IMG/VR virus record: IMGVR_UViG_3300046004_000518
Location: 1 to 64,000 of that record
Reading direction: 5' to 3' (one strand)
Origin: a virus
DNA: 64,000 nucleotides
The notes under the pieces: model-generated
Told to the model about the DNA's origin: nothing
Database searches by the model: none
Seen by the model: only the letters and a program-made list of their open reading frames with translations
Program-made: the position numbers and the translations under genes
Shown: one piece after another, positions 56,217 to 64,000 of the stretch
Layout of the letters: each line of letters opens with the position of its first letter
Numbering within the stretch: position 1 is the first letter of the stretch

Positions 56217-56725
56217 TTTAAGAATTCTGTGATGTCAAGTTGATAGTGCAAGGAGTCAATTTTATGCACGCCTAACAAGAACAATACATAACTTGCCACA
56301 CTCGATCCACGTCCAACACCCCAAACTAATTTATTCTTACGTAATGTATCCACAAGATATTTTAAATAACGTAATAGGTTAAACAAATCACGTTCTTGAT
56401 ATAATAATAACTCTTGTGCTACACGCTGTAATTCGTAGTCTTCTCGACATAAACTTAGAATGTATTCTGCGATATCTAATTCTTTATAATCATCGGGCAT
56501 GTGCCACTGTGACTGCATAGCATCATCATACTTGTCTACGGGCATACGTTTACTAGTATACAATCCTAGTTTGTTTATTTCGGCATGCAGTGCATCAACA
56601 CTACTATTGAACTCATCAGGATCTTCAACTTGAAATAAATTAATATTTAAATCAGGTTTGGTATATAATAGGTCACACAATTCTTTTGTGTCTGTGTAAC
56701 CTTGACCGTATTCATCGTACTTCAT
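56213..56725 (-). CDS. DNA polymerase III alpha (DnaE/PolC)-like fragment
   Basis: 170 residues. WGVGRGSSVASYVLFLLGVH at about 135-154, then SLHYQLDITEFLK, match the DnaE palm segment G-P-G-R-G-S-x-A-x-S-L-V-A-Y-x-L-G-I with following L-x-F-E-R-F-L-N. The preceding region (YELQRVAQELLLYQERDLFN) is its usual helical lead-in. It stops where DnaE would continue to the catalytic P-D-F-D-I-D, so no polymerase activity is expected. It lies inside the replication operon; role unknown, perhaps a scaffold or relic. Confidence 0.65.
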   Translation of the reverse strand: MKYDEYGQGYTDTKELCDLLYTKPDLNINLFQVEDPDEFNSSVDALHAEINKLGLYTSKRMPVDKYDDAMQSQWHMPDDYKELDIAEYILSLCREDYELQRVAQELLLYQERDLFNLLRYLKYLVDTLRKNKLVWGVGRGSSVASYVLFLLGVHKIDSLHYQLDITEFLK

Positions 56726-56961
56726 TATTTGATATCAATTTTGTCTTTGAATGTTTTGCTATTCTTTTCTAAATCATCTAGCATTTTTTGATTACGACGT
56801 TGAACTTCCATATCATAATCGCCCATGACTAACTGTATCTGACCAATCATATCGCCATGCCCCATACGATATGCAAACATCATACGATTACTTAACTCAG
56901 CACGCTTTTTATGTAATTCATCATCTGATAAACCTGATAGGTCTGGTGTAAGTGGATGCAT
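56725..56961 (-). CDS. Small helical protein, unknown
   Basis: 78 residues: GLSDDELHKKRAELSNRMMF then QIQLVMGDYDMEVQRRNQKM, two amphipathic helices. One-base overlaps on both sides (ATG and stop shared at 56725 and 56961) place it firmly in the operon. Function unknown. Confidence 0.55.
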   Translation of the reverse strand: MHPLTPDLSGLSDDELHKKRAELSNRMMFAYRMGHGDMIGQIQLVMGDYDMEVQRRNQKMLDDLEKNSKTFKDKIDIK

Positions 56962-57395
56962 TATAAATCTCCGTCTTGTCTATTCTCACTATAGTAGGCA
57001 TCAAAACTTCCGCCTGGATAGCGTGATTGTAGTTTATTTACATTTTCTTGTATTACATCATTTGGATCTAAGTTTAAGGCACGACATGCATTAACCCAAT
57101 ACCACATGATATCACCAAGTTCACGCTTCATGTGGAATACATTCTCATCGTTAAGTGGTTTACCTTGGAATAACATTTTCTTTGGAATTTCACAAAACTC
57201 GCCAGACTCTGCCGCTAGCCCTAAGCATGCTGTAATTAGTAGCGGAACATTAACATCTGGACCATGCAAATTGGTTGCAGAATCATAATTACCATCCAAA
57301 TCATCTAAACGATTCATAAAAGTAGTTAAGTCGTTGCTGGGTTGGCTAGTTACTTCTTTTACAAAGTCTGAATATTTGTTTAAATCGATATGCAT
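56961..57395 (-). CDS. mazG: MazG-like nucleotide pyrophosphohydrolase
   Basis: 144 residues. LGLAAESGEFCEIPKKMLF at about 72-90 carries the E-x-x-E metal pair, and KRELGDIMWYWVNACRAL at about 109-126 the E-x-x-D pair; together they form the all-alpha NTP-PPase site. MazG-type enzymes hydrolyse nucleoside triphosphates or ppGpp-like molecules; phage versions may tune host nucleotide pools. It is the first gene of the clamp-loader operon; its SD lies in a long hairpin (57404-57448). Confidence 0.8.
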   Translation of the reverse strand: MHIDLNKYSDFVKEVTSQPSNDLTTFMNRLDDLDGNYDSATNLHGPDVNVPLLITACLGLAAESGEFCEIPKKMLFQGKPLNDENVFHMKRELGDIMWYWVNACRALNLDPNDVIQENVNKLQSRYPGGSFDAYYSENRQDGDL

Positions 57396-57403
57396 AAATG
57401 AGA

Positions 57404-57451
57404 ACTCCTTAGTAATACTACTAGTTTATAGTAATATCGCTAAGGAGTCAA
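57404..57451 (-). promoter_or_regulatory. Promoter and SD-sequestering hairpin before mazG
   Basis: ACTCCTTAG (57440-57448 on the minus strand) pairs perfectly with CTAAGGAGT (57404-57412), placing the mazG SD AAGGAG inside a stem. TTGACT (57446-57451) and TATAAA (57425-57430) form a possible promoter with a 15-base spacer. An RNA started at this promoter would lack the left arm, while readthrough RNA would fold. Confidence 0.45.
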
Positions 57452-57466
57452 TGGGTTTGGTAAAAA

Positions 57467-58408
57467 TTAACCTATTTTATACCATTTAGTTTCTGATGCA
57501 TGGTAGAAATATGATACACTTGTGCCAGCAGACAACGTTACGTTGGCACTTGGTACTAATGTTGTACCCACGCTTGGATTAACTTTAAATGCTGTGATAG
57601 TTTGTGTTGAACTAACTGTAACAACTTTAGCTTCAACGTTGCCTGCAGGAAGTGTTAATGTACCTTTGGCTAATGTACTAGCTGGGTTATAAATCACACG
57701 TGAAACACTAGCACCAACAGTTTGATCAAAGTCTGACGTAGCAGCACTATACTGATAACCAGTAGCAATGGTAGCACCACCTAGTGTTAAATTGCCTGTG
57801 ATTGTAAAATCACCAGTGATATTATCACAATTACGTGTTAAATCTTCAATGGTAATTGTAGTACCTGCATTATATGTTGTAAATTCAAATACATATGATC
57901 CAGCGGCTGGGAATTTAATATATGATCCGTTCCAACCTTGAATATTTGTAAGTCCTACTGATACCGCCGCTGGCAATGTTATTGTATCTGTCGATGCTTG
58001 ACTAATAACAATTTCAAGTCTTAATTTAGCATACAATCCGCTAGTTGGCCAATTAGTAAATGCACTAATAGTTAATGCAGTGCCTGCTGTTGTGGTTACC
58101 TTTTGATAGTGGCCATCTGCAAAACTAATTATAGTCGATGATGTTTGTGGTCCGATATCTTTAATTGTTTCAACAGTTCTAATTAATTGCGCACCTTTTA
58201 TCTGTGCGTAGTTCAGTTCATTAGAAAAGCTACCGTCAGATAATGGTTCTGTTAATATTGATTTGAGTTGCAAATCTGCAATCTCATTTTTAGCAAACGT
58301 TAAATTGTTTTTAATGTTGGTAAAGTTATCACGAAAGCCTTGACTATCATTGTCCTGGCCTGCAATTGGATAACTTCCGTTTATATTATTTGGGTTAATT
58401 GATGACAT
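57467..58408 (-). CDS. Tail fibre or baseplate-associated protein
   Basis: 313 residues. Begins SSINPNNINGSYPIAGQDND, SQGFRDNFTNIKNNLTFAKN, a typical start of fibre-type proteins in marine myoviruses. The rest is beta-rich with Thr/Ser (TIISFADGHYQKV, TITLPAAVSVGL) and a final SVSYFYHASETKWYK. Probably part of a fibre or wedge attached to the baseplate. One base from the next giant gene. Confidence 0.6.
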   Translation of the reverse strand: MSSINPNNINGSYPIAGQDNDSQGFRDNFTNIKNNLTFAKNEIADLQLKSILTEPLSDGSFSNELNYAQIKGAQLIRTVETIKDIGPQTSSTIISFADGHYQKVTTTAGTALTISAFTNWPTSGLYAKLRLEIVISQASTDTITLPAAVSVGLTNIQGWNGSYIKFPAAGSYVFEFTTYNAGTTITIEDLTRNCDNITGDFTITGNLTLGGATIATGYQYSAATSDFDQTVGASVSRVIYNPASTLAKGTLTLPAGNVEAKVVTVSSTQTITAFKVNPSVGTTLVPSANVTLSAGTSVSYFYHASETKWYKIG

Positions 58409-61400
58409 TTAATTAAATACTCCGAGTTTAGCAAATTTAATGTATTTATCTCCGGCTTCAGGTATAGTATAACTATCTCGATAACTATAGAAACGTGTAC
58501 CATTTCCGTCGAACTGGGTGGATATTATTTGTATTTCTTCTGGTATAGCAGTGTAATTTGGTATTAAATTACCAGATTTAACAACTGGATCATAATAGAT
58601 GTTAGATGTACCGTAGGTAAATCCATTTCTTACGTACAATTTATTATAGAATGTTACTTCTTGTATATATGTTAGGGTGACTATATTATCGGCGTTGATA
58701 TTAATACGCCATATACCAATACGTTCATTGGCTATCAACGGATCAAAGTTATGTTCGTTGTAGCCCGGCACTGCACCAGCGGCATCCCAACCTAGATCAT
58801 CTAAGGTAACTGATCCTACATTACCTGGAGTTCCTGCGTCATAATCCCAGGAATCTCCGCCCCATACTGTGGTAACATCGCGCCATCCTTGATTATAATC
58901 GCCAATGTCGTTTTGTCCTTGTTTGAATTCTTGTTGAGCAAACACCAGAGTTTCACCATCTTTGAAGTGAGTCATACCGTCTAATCCACCGATACTAATA
59001 ATTGCTGATTTAGCACGATTATTAATATCCTCATAAGGTGTAGTTATAGCATAATCAACAGTGCCGGCATCAGCGAATACACTAGATAATCCAGGATAAC
59101 GGTCAAAGGTTGTTTCACTACTAGTAATAAATGCACCAGCAGTAATATCATAATTGGCAGAATATATATTATCAACTTGATAACGATCAACAGTAAAGTC
59201 AATTTCATTCATATTATAATTTTGTTGCGCAAATCTATAGGCAATTAAACTGCTAGCACCCGGCACTGTATATGCAAGTACCACAGCACGAGTGAATCCA
59301 AGTACGAAGCCATTTTCTTGTCTACTGGTCATCCAATCAGGCAATGCACCTTTGTTGGCATAGCCAAGCGCAGCAACAGTAACATCCTTCATATTACTAA
59401 AAGCATTTGGATATGCAGTGGTATAGGCATTTCCATCGTAATCGTAATACGGAGTAGCAATAGCTGGATATACAATATCCGCAGGACCCTGTCCACTTGC
59501 ATTGGTGTTATCATCAGTTACTTCTAAATATACAACTTCATATTTAATATTAAAATTACTATCACGTGCCACTGCTGTTTTTACACCACCAAGTGCAATT
59601 CGTTTTTCGTAATGATTAGTTGATACCACTGCAGCATATTCTGATAATAAACTTGGATTTAATCCTGGTAAAAATAATGTTTTAATATCATTAGCCAAAC
59701 CAAAGAATGGATCTTCGTTACGATATATTAGTTCTGGCGGAAATATAGATGTGTTGTGCATAATTGATGTAAATTGCGCACGCTGTTCTTTTGATGGTAG
59801 AGCTTTGCAATATAAATCTTCATATGGTGTATTATTTCTATTCAGCACTCGAATAGTAAATGTACGATCTGATGTAACACTAAGGGCAGAATCTTGAGCA
59901 GTAACAGTAAATGTATATGTACTATCAAATGTTGTTGTTGCTTCGCCTAATATATTACCATCTAAGAATGTAGTACCTTGATCCAAACTAAACAACTCGA
60001 AACTAACTCTGCCAGATAGTAATCCCCCAAGGGTAAGTATTAACCCCTGTGGTAATCGATGCGCACTATTAGCGGACAAATTATAATACAAAAGTTTACC
60101 TTTTGTTGATATAGCACTAATAGATAAATCACTGATTCGGCCGTTTTCAATTGTACCTAAGTCACTTGGGGTGATCCAATTAATTTTATTATTTAAATCA
60201 CCCAATACAGTTAATGTAAACAGGCCAGTGGCTTGATACGCTGGGTAATCTCTTTTATACACCACAACTTCAAATGGATATTGAATTTCATTAGCCGATA
60301 TAGTGGGTAATCTTCCAGTAAGCCAGCCTGAATTTATATCTATGGTTATCTCATCGGAAATATATAAAGGACTTTGATCAAATTTTGATTCATCAAACCC
60401 AATTGTACCTTCAGTAGATAATAGTCCCAATGTAACTCCAACACTGATTACAGAAGTGGGAGTAGCTCCAGTACTAACGGCATTTATATATGTTATTGCA
60501 CTAGTAGCAGATGAGTTAAGTGTAAAGGACTCTGCACTATTGTACACCATTCCGATATCGGCCTGGGCTATAACATCGATTGGATATACAGGTATATCAG
60601 TTGTATTAATAGTTAAGTTGCCGGATCCTGTAGTAAATGTACCAGAAGTAAATGCAACAGGAACATTGGTGGTAGATACAACATTCGCTGTTACTGTTGC
60701 AGTTGCACCCGAAGATGTCTGAGTAATCACATCACCGATATTAGCGGTTATTCCTACTGGAGTTTCGGCTCCGGCAAATGTGTATGGATATGCATCTATA
60801 TTGGTGCTGTTAATTGCTATATTACCCGATTCGAGTATAAATGCATTACCTGAATAGGTTACGGATAATTCATCTGAAATGACTACATTGGCAGTCACTG
60901 TGGCAATTGCTCCACTACTGGATTGTGTAATAATATCACCGATGTTGGCTGAAACTAATACATCATTGAATACTGTAGATATAGGATAAGCATTGATATA
61001 AGTGCCATTAATTTGTACATTACTATGTACACTTATATTACCAGCAATAAATGAACCAGCAGTTAGTTCAATTGCCACTGTGGGAGAATTTACCACGTTT
61101 GCTCGAACTGTTGCATTTGCTGTGCCGCTGGGTTGTGTAATAAAATCACCAACATTAGCAGTAATCAATTGGTCAGATACTGCTAAAACACCAATATTTG
61201 TATTTCCTCGGATAGTCAATGTGCCAACAATAACTTCACCTAAAACTTCTATACTACCCACAGTAGAACTTATAGTAGCGATAGTGGCATTGGCAGAACT
61301 TATTGTTTGGGTAATAAAATCACCCGGAGCTCCAGCAATTATAGTATCGCCTGTTAATCTTAATTTAATATAATTATTTACAGTAGCGTCATACCAATTT

Positions 61401-62530
61401 AATTCATCGAGAGTAGTTAAACTTAATATTTTAATATCATCACCGGATAACAGTGCCGGTTTGGTAATATTTTCTACTGAATTAACTCCTACGAATAAAT
61501 TGCCTCCGATTAATGTAGATGCAATATATGGACTACCATTACCTATAATAATCTGTTCGTCGAATGTAACTGAGGTTGTACTAGGTAAAGCATATTGTAA
61601 TACATCGCCATCTAAATCTAGCCCAACAATCTGAAACGAAAAATAACTACCTTGTCGTTGATCTTCTAATTCAACCTGTGTAGTTACTATAATCGGTTCG
61701 TGTCGTGCACCGACATCAATAGTAAGTTCGCCAGCACCTGTTACTGTTCTATCTGTGGTAATTAATGTAGAATCCGCTTCAAGTGTTTCTTGCGGAGTTA
61801 CTACTATGTTATACGGAGTTGCATCATAATTTACGCCATCGAATACTTCTACAGTAAAATTAAATGTTTTAGAAATCGCAATAGGCGAAAAATCCCAGCC
61901 AAGTTGACCCCAGGGTGTTACAATTGAATCGTATACTTGCCAGCTTGGATTTGTTACCGGATGAGCTGAATCAACATATCCAGGATCTCCGTTGTCTAAA
62001 TGGCCGCCCCACCCTGACTCGCTGCTCGGACCGGGTCCGATGATTGGTTGAATGTATCCGTAGAGTAGTCCACCGGCTGATAATGATATTCCTGGTGGGA
62101 GCTCACCGTCCTTTAGACGCCAACTTAATGTGGCACCGGGCGTAGCTTCAATTGCTTCTAATTGTATATTAAGTATAGTACCATCAAATCGTAGGCCAAG
62201 ATCAACATCGCGCGGTATGATGATTGGAGGAGCAACATTGGACACTGTGATATTAAATGTTCTATCAGCAAGTCCGTTTGTTACAGAATTTTTTACTCTA
62301 ATAGTAAATGTATATGTAACGTTTTGATCACCACCCAATTCACTTACTGGGATACCTTGCAATTTACCTGTAGGTATTAATTGTATACCTAAAGGTAATT
62401 TTCCTGAGATATGACTATAAACTAATGTACCGCCGGATGCATCATATGCATCTAAATCATAGTCGTAATACTCGAGCTCGGGTATTATACCTAGTTGTCC
62501 TGCAGAAGTAATCCACTTTGGTAATGCCAT
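58409..62530 (-). CDS. Giant virion protein with Ig-like and internal repeats
   Basis: 1373 residues. Several He_PIG/Ig-like domains (for instance WRLKDGELPPGISLSAGGL and GLILTLGGLLSGRVSFELF). The middle has about four imperfect repeats of roughly 60 residues containing ANIGDVITQTSSGATATVTA and variants, each ending in a strand pair. The C-terminal 350 residues contain AYTVPGASSLIAYRFAQQNY and YEKRIALGGVKTAVARD. The start is PKWITSAGQLGIIPELEYY. Likely a long baseplate or fibre protein, expressed late. Gene lies 8 bases after the next structural gene. Confidence 0.6.
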   Translation of the reverse strand: MALPKWITSAGQLGIIPELEYYDYDLDAYDASGGTLVYSHISGKLPLGIQLIPTGKLQGIPVSELGGDQNVTYTFTIRVKNSVTNGLADRTFNITVSNVAPPIIIPRDVDLGLRFDGTILNIQLEAIEATPGATLSWRLKDGELPPGISLSAGGLLYGYIQPIIGPGPSSESGWGGHLDNGDPGYVDSAHPVTNPSWQVYDSIVTPWGQLGWDFSPIAISKTFNFTVEVFDGVNYDATPYNIVVTPQETLEADSTLITTDRTVTGAGELTIDVGARHEPIIVTTQVELEDQRQGSYFSFQIVGLDLDGDVLQYALPSTTSVTFDEQIIIGNGSPYIASTLIGGNLFVGVNSVENITKPALLSGDDIKILSLTTLDELNWYDATVNNYIKLRLTGDTIIAGAPGDFITQTISSANATIATISSTVGSIEVLGEVIVGTLTIRGNTNIGVLAVSDQLITANVGDFITQPSGTANATVRANVVNSPTVAIELTAGSFIAGNISVHSNVQINGTYINAYPISTVFNDVLVSANIGDIITQSSSGAIATVTANVVISDELSVTYSGNAFILESGNIAINSTNIDAYPYTFAGAETPVGITANIGDVITQTSSGATATVTANVVSTTNVPVAFTSGTFTTGSGNLTINTTDIPVYPIDVIAQADIGMVYNSAESFTLNSSATSAITYINAVSTGATPTSVISVGVTLGLLSTEGTIGFDESKFDQSPLYISDEITIDINSGWLTGRLPTISANEIQYPFEVVVYKRDYPAYQATGLFTLTVLGDLNNKINWITPSDLGTIENGRISDLSISAISTKGKLLYYNLSANSAHRLPQGLILTLGGLLSGRVSFELFSLDQGTTFLDGNILGEATTTFDSTYTFTVTAQDSALSVTSDRTFTIRVLNRNNTPYEDLYCKALPSKEQRAQFTSIMHNTSIFPPELIYRNEDPFFGLANDIKTLFLPGLNPSLLSEYAAVVSTNHYEKRIALGGVKTAVARDSNFNIKYEVVYLEVTDDNTNASGQGPADIVYPAIATPYYDYDGNAYTTAYPNAFSNMKDVTVAALGYANKGALPDWMTSRQENGFVLGFTRAVVLAYTVPGASSLIAYRFAQQNYNMNEIDFTVDRYQVDNIYSANYDITAGAFITSSETTFDRYPGLSSVFADAGTVDYAITTPYEDINNRAKSAIISIGGLDGMTHFKDGETLVFAQQEFKQGQNDIGDYNQGWRDVTTVWGGDSWDYDAGTPGNVGSVTLDDLGWDAAGAVPGYNEHNFDPLIANERIGIWRININADNIVTLTYIQEVTFYNKLYVRNGFTYGTSNIYYDPVVKSGNLIPNYTAIPEEIQIISTQFDGNGTRFYSYRDSYTIPEAGDKYIKFAKLGVFN

Positions 62531-62538
62531 AATGTACC

Positions 62539-64000
62539 TTAAATAATCACTGCTTCAATAATACCGACATCTCTAGTGGTCTTATTTTCTAATGCTTTGC
62601 CAAATACTGCCGCGCCATAGTTTGTACTACGACTAACACTTATTGCTACTCCAGGAGTGTTACCTGTTACTAATAGATCACCTTTTTTAACAAATCCTTC
62701 TACTTTAACTGGAACACGACCACGTAATGCCACAGGTTGTCCGTCTAATTCGTTATTCATTAGGTACGCAGGATTGGTTGATATAACCCCTGCAACTGCT
62801 GTATCAGCAAATAATTGTGTAGTAGTAATTTCTTTATCACCACCAAATACTACCACAGTACCAGCTTCGTAGTTGGCATCACTTAGATAGTTTTCTGCCA
62901 AGTCGGCATATTTTGCTGTAGTTGATACACCACTGAATGTAGTAGCATATACTGTGGCAAATGTTGCGCCGACTGCACCGATATTAATTGTATTGTGTGT
63001 TGCTGCAGTAATCGTACTACCTACTGTTAGTCCGTTAGTAGCAATTAAATTACTGCTTGTTATGATATTACCAGTTACAGCCAATGAGCCAAGTGTACCC
63101 ACAGATTGTAAGTTTGAATTTACGATTGCTGTTGGTAATGTAGTGCCCGTAATTGCGCTTGCAGCAACTGATCCAGCAGTTCCATCGATGCTAACACCAC
63201 TTAATGATTGTATAGCACCGGTACGATTTAATGCAATAGCAGTTGTACCGATATACACAGTTGAATTACCCATTACTGTACTTGATATAGTGCCTATTAA
63301 ATTACCTGCTGTTAATACAGTTAAATTTGCACCACTAACATTACCAAATGTACCACTCCATGTACCAGCGGTGATTGTACCAACTGTGGCCAATGCACTT
63401 GCTGACGTAATATTATTCTGTGCCGCGGTTTGCAATGTTCCTGTTAAGTTTGTGAAATAACCGTAGTTAAATGTTGCACCACTAGCACCAATATTACCAG
63501 TAGCAGTTGTACCGCCATTTGAAATTGCAGTTGGAGTTGGAGCATTTAATACAATATTACCTAATACCAATGTGTCATATTTGGCATTGGTCAATGGCAT
63601 CTGTGTTGTAATTGTATCTGGAGTTACATTACTAAATAGATTCCATCTACCGTCGGAGTCATCACGTACAAAACCAGTAAGTTGCTCTACGTTGCCCACC
63701 GCGCCAGTAAATCTTCCATAAAAGCCAATATCAAAATTGTATGGATAGGAAGGAATAGTATCAAAATATACAAGTGGACTAGTTGATACTAATGTTGTTG
63801 TACTGGTTGCGACCGCATTGGCAACATATAAATTACCTTGAATATATACATCCTTAGCAATACCGACACCACCGTCGACTATCAATGCACCACTGTTGAA
63901 TTGTAATGCATTTGTAGCATCTGTTATATGTGTAACACCATTAACTGTTGCACCGGTAAGTATGCCAAGTGATGTAATTTGTGACTGAGTCGGTGTACGA
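62539..64000 (-). CDS. Tail fibre-type protein, 5' end outside window
   Basis: 486 visible codons; the frame is open to the window edge (TPTQSQITSLGILTGATVNG at the start), so a TTG at 63885 is not the real start. Repeated strands of the form VGTLGSLAVTGNIITSSNL and VGTITAGTWSGTFG form a beta-rich shaft. The C-terminal 120 residues (KYADLAENYLSDANYEAGTV, VVVFGGDKEITTTQL) are a module common at the end of marine-phage fibres, possibly an intramolecular chaperone or trimerisation domain. Confidence 0.65.
   Translation of the reverse strand, partial: RTPTQSQITSLGILTGATVNGVTHITDATNALQFNSGALIVDGGVGIAKDVYIQGNLYVANAVATSTTTLVSTSPLVYFDTIPSYPYNFDIGFYGRFTGAVGNVEQLTGFVRDDSDGRWNLFSNVTPDTITTQMPLTNAKYDTLVLGNIVLNAPTPTAISNGGTTATGNIGASGATFNYGYFTNLTGTLQTAAQNNITSASALATVGTITAGTWSGTFGNVSGANLTVLTAGNLIGTISSTVMGNSTVYIGTTAIALNRTGAIQSLSGVSIDGTAGSVAASAITGTTLPTAIVNSNLQSVGTLGSLAVTGNIITSSNLIATNGLTVGSTITAATHNTINIGAVGATFATVYATTFSGVSTTAKYADLAENYLSDANYEAGTVVVFGGDKEITTTQLFADTAVAGVISTNPAYLMNNELDGQPVALRGRVPVKVEGFVKKGDLLVTGNTPGVAISVSRSTNYGAAVFGKALENKTTRDVGIIEAVII

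Overview
The window reads as part of a T4-like myovirus genome (Caudoviricetes) from an aquatic environment. This is inferred from a T4-type replisome (family B polymerase gp43, sliding clamp gp45, clamp loader gp44, DsbA), T4-type late promoters (NATAAATA boxes), PhoH, MazG, 2OG-Fe(II) oxygenase, very large beta-rich fibre proteins, and many small overlapping genes joined as TAATG, ATGA or GTGA. The DNA is AT-rich. The GH19 endolysin with an inner- and outer-membrane spanin pair points to a Gram-negative host; no gene names the host. No tRNA, CRISPR array, integrase or insertion sequence was seen.

Layout. Positions 1-7645 (minus strand) hold an accessory metabolic run: DegT aminotransferase (cut by the window edge), glycosyltransferase, MDR and Gfo/Idh/MocA dehydrogenases, a SulP transporter, a possible T-fold (QueD-like) protein and a tRNA-guanine-transglycosylase-fold enzyme that may be a DpdA-type DNA-modifying enzyme. 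Positions 7635-15633 hold gp45, a coiled-coil methyltransferase, gp43 (apparently started at AUU behind a strong Shine-Dalgarno and a small hairpin), DsbA and a zinc metallopeptidase. Positions 15638-19185 hold a YadA-like fibre protein and a P-loop protein.

Positions 19185-28072 are the most unusual part: an amidoligase, two acetyltransferases, a ParB-like protein and four small nucleotidyltransferases. Most begin with the same short peptide (MRANEFLTE, MRAKEFILE and variants), closely resembling the T4 capsid-targeting sequence that is cut after Glu by the prohead protease. I read this as a set of enzymes packaged in the head and delivered with the DNA. Related N-termini recur at 33868, 37516, 38563 and 15230, and a 961-residue protein at 34467-37352 carries at least eight hydrophobic-x-Glu/Gly-type sites, suggesting a processed head polyprotein.

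Positions 28113-39873 hold an amidinotransferase, a secreted DNA/RNA endonuclease, a 2OG oxygenase, a Gly-rich fibre, one plus-strand gene with its own sigma70 promoter and terminator-like hairpin, an adenylyltransferase and a glycosyltransferase. Positions 39900-46089 hold ClpA- and DnaJ-like chaperones followed by the lysis cassette (endolysin, spanins, lipoprotein, holin). The holin ends on a GGGAAAG slippery heptamer with a 78-codon -1-frame extension behind it. Positions 46109-52841 hold head-associated unknowns, P-loop/sulfotransferase-like proteins, a glutamine amidotransferase, a ferritin-like protein, a methyltransferase, PhoH and a HAD phosphatase. Positions 52879-57395 hold a homing endonuclease and a replication operon (cupin, possible gp62, gp44, GroES-like, DnaE-like fragment, MazG). 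Positions 57467-64000 hold giant tail or fibre genes, the last cut by the window edge.

All functions are assigned by reading motifs; no database search was possible.
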